This document shows, one piece after another, positions 34,313 to 45,870 of a stretch of DNA of 64,000 nt. The notes beneath the pieces are model-generated. The model did not search any database, had not been told where the DNA came from, and saw only the letters and a list, made by a program, of their open reading frames with translations. Made by a program: the position numbers and the translations under genes. Positions within the stretch are counted from its first letter, which is position 1. Every line of letters starts with the position of its first letter. Origin of the DNA: Hyalella azteca (Eukaryota; Arthropoda; Malacostraca; Amphipoda; Hyalellidae); the NCBI RefSeq assembly GCF_000764305.2, contig NW_025943988.1, forward strand, positions 186,001 to 250,000, given 5' to 3'.

Positions 34313-36394
34313 TTTTGCTACAATGTTTCAGAACAAGTTTTTTTGAAACTAGTTATTCGGAATGAATTTATTTTGAACAAGCGCGATTTATCAGCTTTGT
34401 CATTATCATCTTGCCTTTGTTGCGATGATTGTTGCGGTTTATTTTTAATCGCTAATATCGCGCTGCTTACGTGATGATCACGTTTAAGTTAGAATTATAT
34501 TCTTTAAATTCATTAAAGTCATTTATACTCGCTATTGTATGTGCATGCTTCAGGAAAAGCATCTAATCTGAGTATTTTAATTGAAATATCCTGCATTTTA
34601 TCTCACTATTTAATTATCAAAGTGGTATTCCAATAAATCTAAACGTAACCGTATTTTAAGTGTAATCCAAGGAAAATTTTTAAAAAACTTCAAAGCAAAT
34701 AATAAACCTTAGAAATAAATTTGTGAATCAATTATGTATTCTCCTGTTTATTGTAAAGCCAGATTAAACAGTTCAAGTTTAATTTAATTTTAAGTTTAAT
34801 TGGCCATGCTAGGATAATTACTGAAACATAAGAAAGATTAAATTTTGCGAGTGAAAAGACAAACTAACATTTTTTGGATAAAATGATGTAGTTTTGTTGT
34901 AAGGTTCTGTGACCCTTACATTCTCTTTATATTAACGGAGGAAAACATTGCTGTATCGTCTTACTTGTTTTTTATTATTAAATAATTTTACCTCGCGGCT
35001 CACTCTTTTCCTTGGACGAATGATCAGACAATACATTATTCACGTCGTAGGTGGATATCCCTTTCAAATAATATATAATATGATAGAAGCTTCGGACGTC
35101 GTCGTTCAAGACGTTCATTCCTAAATCTCTCGTAATGAACATACGCACGCAATCACATTAATTGCGTGGAGACAAACCCCAGTCATTAATTCCTGTCACG
35201 TAATTTGCTTAGTAAAAAATATGTATGAAAGTCACGAAAAATATGTATGAAAGTCACGACTGGTGAAGTGGTGTGAAGGTAATTAGTAGTGACCAGACAG
35301 ACGAGTAACTGATGGGGCTCTACCAAACTCAACTAGCCTACGAAGATGAAGAATAAATATTTATTATAATAAATGTAATAATATAATTGATGATAGTAAT
35401 TGTGATATAAATAGAAGATGAATGGTAGAAATATTGACTCTCATATAAATAATTGGACATTGTTGTGTAAATTTTGACACACCTTCTTGTCAATAATTCA
35501 AGTGAGGAGCGAAGGTAGCATTGATATGCTCTTTTGTAGGAACAAAATGGGTCAGGCTGACTCACAAAAGCTCAAATAGTGCATCGCTATTTTGACAAGA
35601 CTCGTACATTCCTCTGAGTGTAGTGAGAGATGCACACAATAAACTGGTGATGCTTTCTAGAAATTCTCATGATTATTTCATGCTCCATGCGGACAATTGA
35701 TAGAATTTTACAAATGCCTGCGGACGGTTCAGCTCAGTTATACTTTTTTTAAAGGATTAATTTACCAAGCAGGCAAGAAATTCACGCTCGTTTGTAACTG
35801 CTCATCAGTATTTGTTGTTATTAAATTTGTACTTATTTTATACAACTTGTTTCTCTAATTCAAGCTCTGACAGGAACCAGCTTCATTACCACACATGCAC
35901 ATTCACGATGCACGGCAAACGAACATTTTTCAGTCCTTAGTACAAAGGAATAATTTCCTATTTACAGTCAAAACGAATATTTTTCGGGTTTCAACCAAAA
36001 CATGTATGTAAATTTTCAGCCCAAACTAAAATTTTTTGATCGTTATAGCCAAAATGAGGGTTTTTTACCTAACATTAAAAAATGTTAGGTAAACCATTTA
36101 CCTAACATTAAAAAGGTGCGAAAAGAGCATGTGACTGTGTTATGTCAGTGACAGTAAGTGTGAATTAAGGTGTTGTGTCTGTGACAGTAAGTAAGGCAAT
36201 TCATCACACTGCAATACAAGGAAGTCTGTATAAGTGATATGCACGTTCATGTAAACAACACGCATGTGATAGCCTAGCATCTCTGGGACGTCTGAAGCTC
36301 TCATATCAGCAGGGATTATGAAACGAATCACGAAAACATCGTGGAAGTGCAACAATGATGGTCAATATGGGTGACACGATTTACAGAAAGCTGG
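34313..36394. other. Intergenic, no gene seen
   Basis: AT-rich. A short hairpin (ACCTAACATT...AATGTTAGGT) lies at about 36067-36090. No exons recognised. Confidence 0.5.
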
Positions 36395-36735
36395 ATGAGT
36401 GACATACGATAACACGATTGATCGAAAATATCTTTGAAGCTGAATGGTTGAGGCACGATTAAATATTGATGGAAAATATCTTGAAAGCTGAACATGGTTG
36501 ACGTACGATCAACTATGGATAAAAAATTTCTAGGAAACTGAATGATTGACACAAAATTACACGAATAATGAAAAATATCTTGGAAGCCGAATGGTTTACG
36601 TACGATTAACTATTGATGGAAAATATCTTCAAATGGGTGAAATGCGATTAGACGATTGATAGGATAAATCTTGGAATCTGAATGGTTGACTACGATTACT
36701 AGATTGATAATAAATATCTTGGAAGCTGTATGGAT
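36395..36735. repeat. 50-60 bp imperfect minisatellite, 6-7 copies
   Basis: Units contain GATTGATGGAAAATATCTTG, GAAGCTGAATGGTTGACGTA and CGATTAACTA. Copies are diverged and of variable length, indicating an old array. Confidence 0.85.
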
Positions 36736-37880
36736 GACATACGATATTTGTTTGGATCGAATGAATTGTATGAATTATCCCCAATCCTTCAGTCAAAGAT
36801 AACTTATAAAAATACGTAATCACTTGTGAGAGCTACTGATTAGCTAAACTCAAATGGCGAGTGCAATCGTTTAGGGGTTGGCCGGATTATTGTCATGGAA
36901 AGTCAAGTTTGAAAATTTAATGTTATTTTAATTCTGAAAAACATATTACTTCTGTGTAATCGTGAATTACATTTTCAAAACAGGAGCAGTGGTTGATAAC
37001 GTTAAAATCATCTATTCGGGCTAAAGGAGATCCAGAATCTCGTCTGATCAAAATAAAATTTAGCAATTCACTTAAAAAATATAGATTATTATTATTGATT
37101 ATCATTATTGACTATTATTATTAATTATTATTGCGAATAATAACGCCATAGCAAGATTCTTCTCTCTGTTTTCCACTGCAACAGAGAAGAAATGTACGAT
37201 AGGGTGACGGTAAAAGGAGAACCAACCATTTTTTAGTTCACTGCTAGCGGATTAATATGCATTGAGAAGAGGTTTCTAAATAATCAAGAAGTGCCTTATA
37301 GTGATATGGGGTAGGGCCTTAAGATTCATTGCGATGCGTAAGTTGTCGGACTTGCATTTTGTACAATAAAATTGCACGTAATTGTTCCAAATGTGATTTT
37401 TTTGTACAACAAACTATTCGGTTATTCATTCATTATTTGTTTTTATTGGAGTGTTTTTATTTTTGAAAAGATAACAAGGAATACACTCGCAAAATATAAT
37501 AATGTATTTACGAAAGTTGTTCATTTTATTGTAATTCACAAAATTACTTTGTAAATTTTCAGTAAACTTATCTTTCTTTCAAACAATACAAGAGATAATC
37601 TTACATTTTTTACCGAATTCAAGAGCATTTAATAACAGAATTTTAAAATTGATTTTTTCAAAAAGCAATTTTAATAAACATTTTAACAAAGCAACTTTTT
37701 AATTTTAGGAATTTTTTGCTTTACACAAAGTCCCAGAAAGGCTGGCACAACCTAATCGTCGGTACAGAACGTAGCTGTAAAATAACAAACAAAACCTTAA
37801 GGAAAATCTAGTAAATAATCTTGCAGGTATTAAAATGAATCATCATTACAAACTGAGAACAATTGGCGGCAAATAAAAAA
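36736..37880. other. Intergenic, no gene seen
   Basis: AT-rich single-copy DNA. Confidence 0.5.
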
Positions 37881-38012
37881 ATATAACTCAGTACTCACTG
37901 CAGTGAGTGACAGAGAGCGCATTTTCTCGTCGACGAAAACATGAAGTCACGGACGGACAGACGGACATGGCGAGCACAATAGTGCATTTTTTCATAAATG
38001 AGAAAATGCTCT
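37881..38012 (+). mobile_element. GGAC-repeat inverted-end element, copy C
   Basis: Same family as copy A, with the shortest GGACGGACAGACGGAC tract. Right end GAGAAAATGCTCT carries one change from the inverted complement. Preceded by an A-rich run, as in copies A, D and E. Confidence 0.8.
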
Positions 38013-38120
38013 AAAATATTAGGTTAATTATAAAATGAATGTGTTTAAACTGATCTTCATGCATGGGATTGCGTGACAATATGTGACAAAGTATCACGCA
38101 ACGTGAGCGCCGTGACGCGT

Positions 38121-38157
38121 TATATAAGCAACGCGTGCAGCGCCAGTCATACAGTCA
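38121..38157 (+). promoter_or_regulatory. TATA box with initiator-like sequence
   Basis: TATATAAG at 38121-38128 lies about 32 bp before ACAGTC, close to the arthropod TCAGT initiator. The segment is GC-richer than its flanks. The sequence downstream is tandem repeats and a Penelope terminus, so the promoter may belong to the transposable element rather than to a gene. Confidence 0.45.
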
Positions 38158-38184
38158 CCGGCAACCAGCAACTGCACTAGCATC

Positions 38185-38545
38185 GGTGTGACGATACTCG
38201 ATACGATCATAACTACTAGAATCACTTGATAAGTTGATTGCTAAAATCACAATCAGTTTATAACACACGATTCTGATTGTAGTGAGACGCGATACTCGAT
38301 ACGATCATAACTACTAAAATCACTTGACTGCTTAAATCACAATCAGTTTATAACACACGATTCTGATTGTAGTGAGACGCGATACTCGATACGATCATAA
38401 CTACTAAATCACTTGATTGCTTAAATCACAATCAGTTTATAACACACGATTCTGATTGTAGTGAGACGCGATACTCGATACGATCATAACTACTAAAATC
38501 CCTTGATTGCTTAAATTATCAGTTTATAACACACAACTTTGATTG
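38185..38545. repeat. About 90-100 bp tandem repeat, 4 copies
   Basis: Units contain GATACTCGATACGATCATAA, CTACTAAAATCACTTGA, AATCACAATCAGTTTATAAC and ACACGATTCTGATTGTAGTG. The first copy has a small insertion; the last is truncated. Confidence 0.93.
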
Positions 38546-38559
38546 TATTTATTTTCTAG

Positions 38560-38712
38560 GATTGTAAATTTTAAAATCAAATTAAAGCCTATATATTTTT
38601 TATTAATGCGTATGCAGCGAACTTAATGACGATGGAGCTGGACTCCAAAACGTTTTTCTCTATAAATATATGGTGAAATTCAGTGCCACCTTCCTTTTTA
38701 TTAGATTTCTTT
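38560..38712 (+). mobile_element. Penelope-like 3' terminus, diverged
   Basis: Contains GATGGAGCTGGACTCCAAAA and the following TATAAATATATGG in the order seen in the other Penelope termini. The tandem repeats and TATA box just upstream may be part of the same element. A diverged relative of the preceding segment occurs at about 39826-39860. Confidence 0.6.
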
Positions 38713-39055
38713 TTCACTTACAATTAAAACTATTCCACCATGCAACCAAAGTCAAAATAACTATTATTTATAGATATTTCTATTAAATCACCTCGTAACC
38801 AACGTTGTTTCAACGTCATTTGCCTGGTTACACTGTACAATTCGCGTGTTATCTTATCTACAAGAGTCATCCTATCCTCATTCAGTTAATTGAATTCATA
38901 AATCATTACAATTATGGCACTACCATTGCTAAGTATAGAGTTCATCCACGTTTCCTTCAGCACTAATCCGTCATGCAAGTGGTAGTCTGGAGTCAGCGTG
39001 GATGATCAGATGGAAGGGTAATATTGAGCTTCATACAAATGCTGGTTTGTGTAGA

Positions 39056-39370
39056 GAATGAAATTTAGGGAAGCAAATTTAAATCGATTGGCCATAACAA
39101 TCTCTGCAGAATTTTTTAAATAGTTCTAAAAAAAGAGAATGGAATTTAGGGATGCAAATTTCAATCGATTGGTCATAACAATCTCTGCTGAACTTTATGA
39201 ATAGTTCTAAAAAAAGAGAATGGAATTTAGGGATGCAAATTTCAATCGATTGGTCATAACAATATCTGCAGAATTTTATGAATAGTTCTAAAAAAAGAGA
39301 ATGGAATTTAGGGATGCAAATTTCAATCGATTGGTCATAACTATCTCTGCAGAATTTTAAGAATAGCTCT
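39056..39370. repeat. About 82-bp minisatellite, 4 copies
   Basis: Units contain GAATGGAATTTAGGGATGCA, CAATCGATTGGTCATAACAA and GAATAGTTCTAAAAAAAGAG. The reverse strand stays open through it as a repeat artefact. Confidence 0.93.
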
Positions 39371-40262
39371 AACAATTATATTAAAACATGTATCTATCAA
39401 AAGTTTTTCTTAAATGAAAAATATTCAAGTTAAGTTATAAATGACATTATAACAATTTATTATTTGAAATTTCTGTAGGGCTCCGTACGAGCTCATGCTA
39501 TAAAAAATTAATGCTATATTACCGATGCAAATTAAAAATATTCATTTTTATAAGTTTTGCCACTACCAAAAGTGGAATTTTCAAAGATGGTTGCTTGAAT
39601 CGGTCAGATGGTGCCAGTCGTAAGATTAGTTTATTTTCAACAGGCTTCTTACTTTATAATGAAAATTTCAATAATGGTGAATTGTCAATTTAATGTAATG
39701 TAATAATTACAACTTTCGTAACAATTTCAATCGTTAAAATAATTAATAACTTCACGATAATTTCTTCGTTCGTTGAGTCAGGCTATCTAACAAAAGTCAT
39801 TGAACGATCAATAGGCATTCTTAAATCAAAATTAGAGGCTATATATTTTTCATTAATGCTCACGTACCGAATTTACCGTCACCAACATCGAAGCATTTTA
39901 AAATTATCTACAACGATATGTCGGTCACATGTCGTTGTTCATTTATTATATGATAATTATTCATCCTTCAATGAAACTGAAACATTTCTGTCAAAGAAAA
40001 TCAAACAATTAAGCACATGTGGACTAAAGCTTCGCGAATATCAATTAAAAGCTTTTTCAGTAAGAAATTGCATGGGTTGTCTCATAAATATCAGTGTTTT
40101 AAATATTCGACAACTTGCTTTTGAAGAAAAACATAATAACTCAAACTAGCATACAAATAAAAGTAAAATATCATCCACAAAATTAACAAATTTTTGACTG
40201 AACCTTTGTGCTTTTAAGTAGTAGTGAACCTTACCCCGGCGTACCAGAAAATCTATCCCGAC
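39371..40262. other. Upstream region of the pro-resilin gene
   Basis: AT-rich. An ACAAATAAAAG at about 40153 might serve as a weak TATA-like element for the downstream gene, but no convincing TATA/initiator pair is visible. No other exon seen. Confidence 0.4.
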
Positions 40263-40268
40263 ATGAAG
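40263..40268 (+). CDS. Pro-resilin-like cuticle protein, exon 1 (Met-Lys)
   Basis: ATGAAG directly followed by the strong donor GTGAGT. Arthropod cuticle-protein genes commonly have a first coding exon of only a few codons. Joining it in phase 0 to the exon at 41012 gives MKRRCLWLTVVAVVAGVVTT, a textbook signal peptide, which is the main support for this start. An alternative is an unspliced start at ATG 40982 (MNAVACK...), which would bury the splice acceptor TTGTATTGCAG inside the coding sequence. Confidence 0.7.
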
Positions 40269-40698
40269 GTGAGTATAGCAGTCAAATTTTGTACAAAATG
40301 TTAGACGCTTGTAAAATTTTTATATTCGCATGATTTCAATTGGAGCTTTTGTAGATGGAAATACAATATAATAAATTAGGTTTACCGCTAAAAATTATTG
40401 TTGGAAGTAACGAAAAAGAAAGTTCCTACAAAATTAAGCTTTACGTTTACGTTTAATATATAACAATATTCAAATTCTTCCACAAATTTTCCAAATCTAA
40501 ATGCCAAACTTCTTCCAACCTATTTACAAATATTGCGCGCTTTGTTGATTGCCAAGAAATTACTGCAAATTGTACCACATTGATTTCAACCATAGTAATC
40601 CATTGCTTCAGCGTAAGCTCACGTTGACAATGTTAATTTCGACGCACTGTATTATAAATTCTCTGCTCAATATTTTTCTGAAATTCCTGAAATATTGG

Positions 40699-40949
40699 TT
40701 GAAATTTACCAAATATTTCAGTGAAATTTACCAAATACTTGACTAAAATGTACCAAATATTTCAGTGAAATTTACCAAATATTTCACAGAAATTTACCAA
40801 ATATTTCATAGAAATTCATCGAATATTTCACTAAAATTAACCAAATATTTCACTGAAATTAACCAAATATTTATTGAAATTAACCAAATATTTCACTGAA
40901 ATTTAATAAATATTTCACTGAAATTTGTCAACAATTGACCAAATATTAA
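40699..40949. repeat. About 22-bp minisatellite in intron 1
   Basis: About 11 units of GAAATTTACCAAATATTTCA and variants, ending some 60 bp before the acceptor of the next exon. Confidence 0.93.
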
Positions 40950-41011
40950 CCATGATTACCTTAGTAATCAATCATGGCATGAACGCTGTAGCCTGTAAAC
41001 TTGTATTGCAG

Positions 41012-41409
41012 AGGCGCTGTTTGTGGCTAACAGTCGTGGCTGTTGTGGCCGGTGTTGTCACCACTGACACAAGCAACTACGGCGCACCTACAGGAGGTGG
41101 TGGAAACTTTGGTGGTGGAGGAGGAGGATCTTTCGGTGGTGGTGGTGGTGGATCCTTCGGTGGCGGTGGAGGATCTTTTGGAGGTGGTGGCAGTGGAGGA
41201 GGAGGATCTTTTGGAGGTGGTGGAGGATCTTTTGGAGGTGGAGGAAGTGGAGGAGGATCATTTGGAGGTGGTGGAACAAGTGGTGGAGGGAACACAGATG
41301 GCCCCGATGGTCCAGCCATCTACACCTTCAAGTGGGATGTTAATGACCCGCCGTCTAATAACTTCTACGGTCACGAGGAAGACCGTAACGGCGTCAACAC
41401 GCAGGGCAG
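41012..41409 (+). CDS. Pro-resilin-like cuticle protein, exon 2
   Basis: Encodes the rest of the signal peptide, the mature start DTSNYGAPTG, about 75 residues of Gly-rich repeat (GGGGSF and GGGGSG units) and the first half of an RR/chitin_bind_4 domain (FKWDVNDPPSNNFYGHEED, then NGVNTQG). Acceptor TTGTATTGCAG and donor AG|GTCAGT are clear; the donor leaves phase 2. RR proteins bind chitin in the cuticle, and Gly-rich repeats with an RR domain are the layout of pro-resilin, the elastic cuticle protein. Completing the domain requires one of two downstream exons, at 42591 or 45051, giving predicted proteins of 214 and 253 residues. The frame running past the donor (RSVTRIKNNS) is intron. Family assignment is strong; elastic function is inferred. 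Confidence 0.9.
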
Positions 41410-41495
41410 GTCAGTCACTAGAATTAAAAATAATTCCGTCGATTATAGAGTGAACTAATATCACATGAATAGATTTCAAACTGTCACTGCCTCAG

Positions 41496-41851
41496 CAGGC
41501 AATGTCAGGTTGAATCAACGTTGACACAACATAACTCACGACGTTGAAATAACGTTGACTATTAGTTTAGAATGAATATCTAAGCAACGTAACTTTTTCA
41601 ACGCTTTCCTTTCAACGTTGTTTCAACGTTAAAATAGCGTTGACATCTGACGGTAAGATCGCGTATATATATATATGCGATTTTAAAGTCGGAATTTTAC
41701 GTGATTTCAACGTTGAAACAAAGTCGAAATACGCGACGTTGAAATTTGAAAAATGACGTTGCTTCAATATTCATTTTAAACTAATATTCGCACATTATTT
41801 CAACTTCGTGAATTTTGTTGTTTCAACGTTGATTCAACATGACATTGCCTG
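41496..41851. mobile_element. Foldback element with CAACGTTG motifs in intron 2
   Basis: Long imperfect inverted arms start CAGGCAATGTCA and end TGACATTGCCTG; the arms share GTTGAATCAACGTTGA and further matching blocks over about 150 bp each. CAACGTTG-type palindromes are scattered throughout. Non-autonomous, superfamily unknown. A related fragment (ACCAACGTTGTTTCAACGTC) occurs at about 38800. Confidence 0.8.
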
Positions 41852-42383
41852 TTGCTGCTGTCCCCACCCACACGCTGTGCCTGCCCAAAGTTTTATCCTT
41901 ACGTTTGAGTGCATGAATATTAATCATTCACATATATACTTTTGATTGCTAGTATGCTATTTATTGTTTGGATTGCTTGTATCTTACAAGATTTTTTTAA
42001 GATATTCTTGTTACTGCAGTGAGATTAATGGAGGAATCCTTTTGAGTAAAAACTTGCACTTATTAATCTAGATCACAAGATATCAAAGAATATGTATGCA
42101 TTGTTCAAGCCAGCATGCACGATTGCATTACACGCGTCTGTACGTCACTAGAGTTGCAGCATGTACACCAGCATTGATTCTTCATTAATATTGAATCACA
42201 AGCCCGGTCATTGTTTGCGAAAACGCTCATCGAGAATCTTCGGTTCCGAAAAGAATCAACAAAAATTTACAATTCCCCCATCGATTTTTCCTTTGCTTGA
42301 CCAGAATTAAATTTAATTATCTATTGTCAATCTACACTATCACTGAACGCACGACGACAACGAAAAGTACCTATCGCAATGAC

Positions 42384-42531
42384 TGGGGGTCATACTTTCA
42401 AAACTCGCTAAGTTAACGTAAGTACTTACGCTCTATTTTCTTGTCTATGATTGGTGGATTTTGCTTGAAAGGCCTTCAATGATTGGCTGATGAAATTACG
42501 ATCTCTTAACTTTTTGAAAGTATGGGCCCTG
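42384..42531. mobile_element. Short inverted-repeat element, copy 2, in intron 2
   Basis: Closely matches the element nested in the SINE at 28096-28248, with ends CTGGGGGTCATACTTTCAAA and TTTGAAAGTATGGGCCCTGG. It ends only about 60 bp before the acceptor of exon 3a, close enough to matter for branch point and acceptor recognition. Confidence 0.85.
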
Positions 42532-42590
42532 GTTTGGTCAAATTTATTATGTGTATAATTAAGGCACACTTTTGCATGCACCCACTACAG

Positions 42591-42831
42591 ATACTACGTT
42601 CGGTTACCAGACAGCCGTCTAATGAAGGTGGAATACTACGTGGATGACTGGGGCTACCACCCAACTGTTACCTTCGAGGGCACGGCTATATTCCCACCCA
42701 GTGGGGGACCTATTAATCCACGACCCACTCCAGGTCCTGGAAATCCGGGAACTCCAAGTCCATATCCAACGAATCGTCCACCTATACCAACTCAACCACC
42801 TGGGCTCTATGGCTTACCTGTTGGGCGATGA
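42591..42831 (+). CDS. Pro-resilin-like, alternative last exon 3a
   Basis: Acceptor CACCCACTACAG, then one base completing Arg (phase 2 from exon 2), then YYVRLPDSRLMKVEYYVDDW and GYHPTVTFEGTA, the second half of the RR domain. A Pro-rich tail of about 35 residues (GGPINPRPTPGPGNPG...) follows, ending in LYGLPVGR and TGA. The aromatic spacing of the RR-2 consensus is intact. There is no canonical AATAAA soon after the stop; the nearest variant is an ATTAAA near 43163. Together with exons 1 and 2 it makes a complete 214-residue protein. Confidence 0.88.
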
Positions 42832-45050
42832 AGAGCCTATGGAGATCCACTATACCATTGAATTCACATTTATCAAACTTATAGGAAATTGAGATTTTTT
42901 TTAACTTGGCCCGAGCATACGGTAGCAACTGCCTATGACGAAAATTTCTTGTAATCTTTACTGTTAGTTTTACTATTTTTATTTGAACAGTTTGGAAAAA
43001 ATTGAGTTGAGGGACAATACAAAATAGAGATGAGACCCCAGTGAACGCAGCAGCCTATGACTAATTCCCGCATCTTCTGTCTCCATATTTCATTACTTAT
43101 TTTTAGCAAAATCCATTTCTACAAAGGAATTTGTAAATTAATTCTAGAATAATTTAATTAATTAATTAAATGATAATTTTTAATTGACAAATTCAAAGAA
43201 TAAGGCAATATTAAACGTCCTGCACAACGAGCCACCAACAATTGACAATTGTCGAAATTGCCATTAGGCAATTTCGAGTCACACGCTTTTAAATGATAGC
43301 GAAAGCTTAGGCTGTTATATTGTTGATTATGATGCGTAGTTATAAATGTAAATATTTTCCGGAACCCTATATTCCTAATTATGTTTTCAACTGCAATTTA
43401 TTTTACACTGTTCAAGTTTGCATAGCATCGAAATTTTCCGAAATATTTCCTACACTATTTTCATCACTATTTGCATCTTAAGCACACATAATATGACTAC
43501 CACAACGTTAACAACTTTCACATGGAATGCTTTTGTGCTTTAGTGCTCCATTCTCCAGTGGCAAAAACTATTTCTATCAAAAATCTGATTGTGCATGCGC
43601 AATTTTGAACATTATCAGCTAATTTGATGTACGCTGATGTACAACAAAGCATGTTTGTCCCTGGCGAGCGTACAATATATCTATACCTACCATGTAATAG
43701 ATGAACGTATCATTCCCATTAAATTCACACGATGAAATGATTTATTTTGTGCACTTTCACTACACATACGTATCACAATTGCACGTCATTCTTCTGTTTA
43801 TTACGTGTAGAAAAAGTTTTTTTTTCGAGAATTAAACGTGAGCAGTCTCTATGGCAGTTCTAAAGTCAAAAATATTCTTTTGTTACGTGACGAGACTAAG
43901 AGTCTGTCTCTGTCACCTGTTACTTACGTGCTTAGTAACAATAACATGTTAGTTACGTGCTCAGTAACATGTTCATGTTAACAAGCACACATAGATTTAG
44001 CACTAACTGCAGTGCTAAATCTTGGTAACATGTACATGTTACCATGCACGTTCACTGCCACCTACCGTATAAATTGTGTATAAATTCATCAAATTTACAC
44101 ACGTACGTGCGATTAATGACCAGAGAATTCGTTGATTTAATTTTGTGCACATGTGTTAACAAGCATATTCTGCCATCTAATACAAAATTAATTGAATTGC
44201 CACCCATCACATGCCACATTTCACACATGTAGTCTCCGTGCATGAGCGGCAATGCCGTTACTATTTACTACATATACTAATAGCACATTGATAGTGTATT
44301 TAATAGTGTACTCCATACGCATATACAAGCCAACTATATTATACTTAAATATACCCATTTAATATATTGTACGGTACTTCAGTCCATCAAATATATCAAA
44401 TATGGTTCTGCTCATGAGAGAAAACGTCGTTAACAGAAAATGTCTTAAGGATATATGCATCAGGGATTCCAAAGATTTTATTAGGCTTAATTGATTGCGA
44501 TCAAAAAATTAAAGTAGAAAATAAGAAGTTAGCATTTTTCATTTTTGTAAGCACATTAAGAGACATTCGGATGCATGAAAAAAACCGTAAACATCACAAA
44601 AGATCATTCGTTGAAAGTCATAAAGAAACACGTTTAATCAACATGCGGAAAACTTAATTACAGATCAGAATTCCACATATGACAAGTAAGTTTATATGAT
44701 GTTATAATAAAATATTTGGCATGGCATGAACAACATGCAAGACAGAATTGCAAAAAATAAGACGTTTGGTGAGATACATGTGCGAGACCAGACTTACATG
44801 CAAATTTACAATGCGTTAAACCAATTGTAAACAAAATAATAATATATAATAAAACTACAAACACGCTCAAATATAATTTGATAAACGGAATTTAATCTGT
44901 TAGTAGTTTACGGGTCACAAGGTCCCTTTTTTATAAAAAAATATATTTTGGATTCTATTAAGTAAACCTAAATACGATTAATTTAAATTAACTGGTGTTT
45001 AACATTTGTTAACTTGTTCGTGACGTGTAGCTAACCCATGTATTGCGCAG
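42832..45050. other. Region between the two last exons
   Basis: AT-rich, no Gly-rich exon and no second Met-Lys start, so exon 3b has no private upstream exons here. Small hairpins occur at 43993-44022 (AGATTTAGCACT and complement) and around 44030-44041. Confidence 0.6.
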
Positions 45051-45408
45051 GTATTACGTGCAGTTACCAGACAGCCGTCTAATGAAGGTGGAATACTACG
45101 TGGATGACTGGGGCTTCCACCCCACCGTTACCTTCGAGGGCACAGCAGTGTACCCACCGCAAGGACCTGGAACCCAGAGACCTCCAGCAACCCAAGGTCC
45201 TATAAACACAACGCCGAGGCCTCCTTCAACCACGCAGAGGCCTATATTCACGACACAGCGTCCAGGATATACGACACAACGTCCAGGTACAACTTTTAGG
45301 CCTGGAACTACCACTAGACCTACCACTAGAACTACTACCAGAACGACCACAAGGAGACCGCCGACCGCTCCACCTGTATTGTATGGTCTACCAGTCGGCA
45401 AACGGTGA
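45051..45408 (+). CDS. Pro-resilin-like, alternative last exon 3b
   Basis: Acceptor CATGTATTGCGCAG, then G completing Arg in the same phase as 3a, then YYVQLPDSRLMKVEYYVDDW and GFHPTVTFEGTA. The domain half is about 89% identical to exon 3a at the DNA level, with one 53-base run identical. The tail is longer and different: Thr/Arg/Pro-rich (TTQRP, TTFRPG and TTRTTTRTTTRRPP units), ending VLYGLPVGKR and TGA. Thr/Pro-rich tails are candidates for O-glycosylation or cross-linking (inference). Spliced to exons 1 and 2 it makes 253 residues. Confidence 0.88.
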
Positions 45409-45767
45409 CGAGGTTCCTATGAGTGAAGTGCAAGGATTCAACTGGTAATTCACGCGTCAATACTTGATAACTTTTTGTATTTGAATTGTGCATGGAAACT
45501 GTGCATGGAAGTAAAAATATGGTGAAGATAAGAAGGTATGAGTGAAGTCCAAGAACTCGTCTGGTTCAATACTCAATAACTCTTTTAGTTGAATCGCGCA
45601 GAGATTTCAAAGCAAAAATCTAGTAAGAAAATGCCAAATTGATCCATGAAATGCGGTGTTTTATAATAGAAGAACGGAACAGCTAGATAATGTTAAAAAA
45701 AATGTCCATAAAAATACAATTTCAACCTAGTATTCAAATTTTCCCGTGATTCGTCAGTTTTTTGAAT

Positions 45768-45870
45768 AATAAAAATAAAAGCATGTCTTACTAGCAAAAA
45801 ATAATTTACTTAAACACTTGTAGTCGGGCAGATGTAGTAGCCCAATGTAACCGCTGTTCTGAATAATAAA
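45768..45870 (+). promoter_or_regulatory. Candidate poly(A) signals for exon 3b transcripts
   Basis: AATAAA at 45768-45773, 45774-45779 and 45865-45870, giving a 3' untranslated region of roughly 380-490 bases. Confidence 0.45.

Noticed and set aside
41043..41453. Alternative frames across the Gly-rich exon, including Pro-rich and Val/Glu-rich readings
   Set aside because: Shadows of the pro-resilin exon; only the frame giving the signal peptide, Gly-rich repeat and RR domain is coherent with both splice sites.
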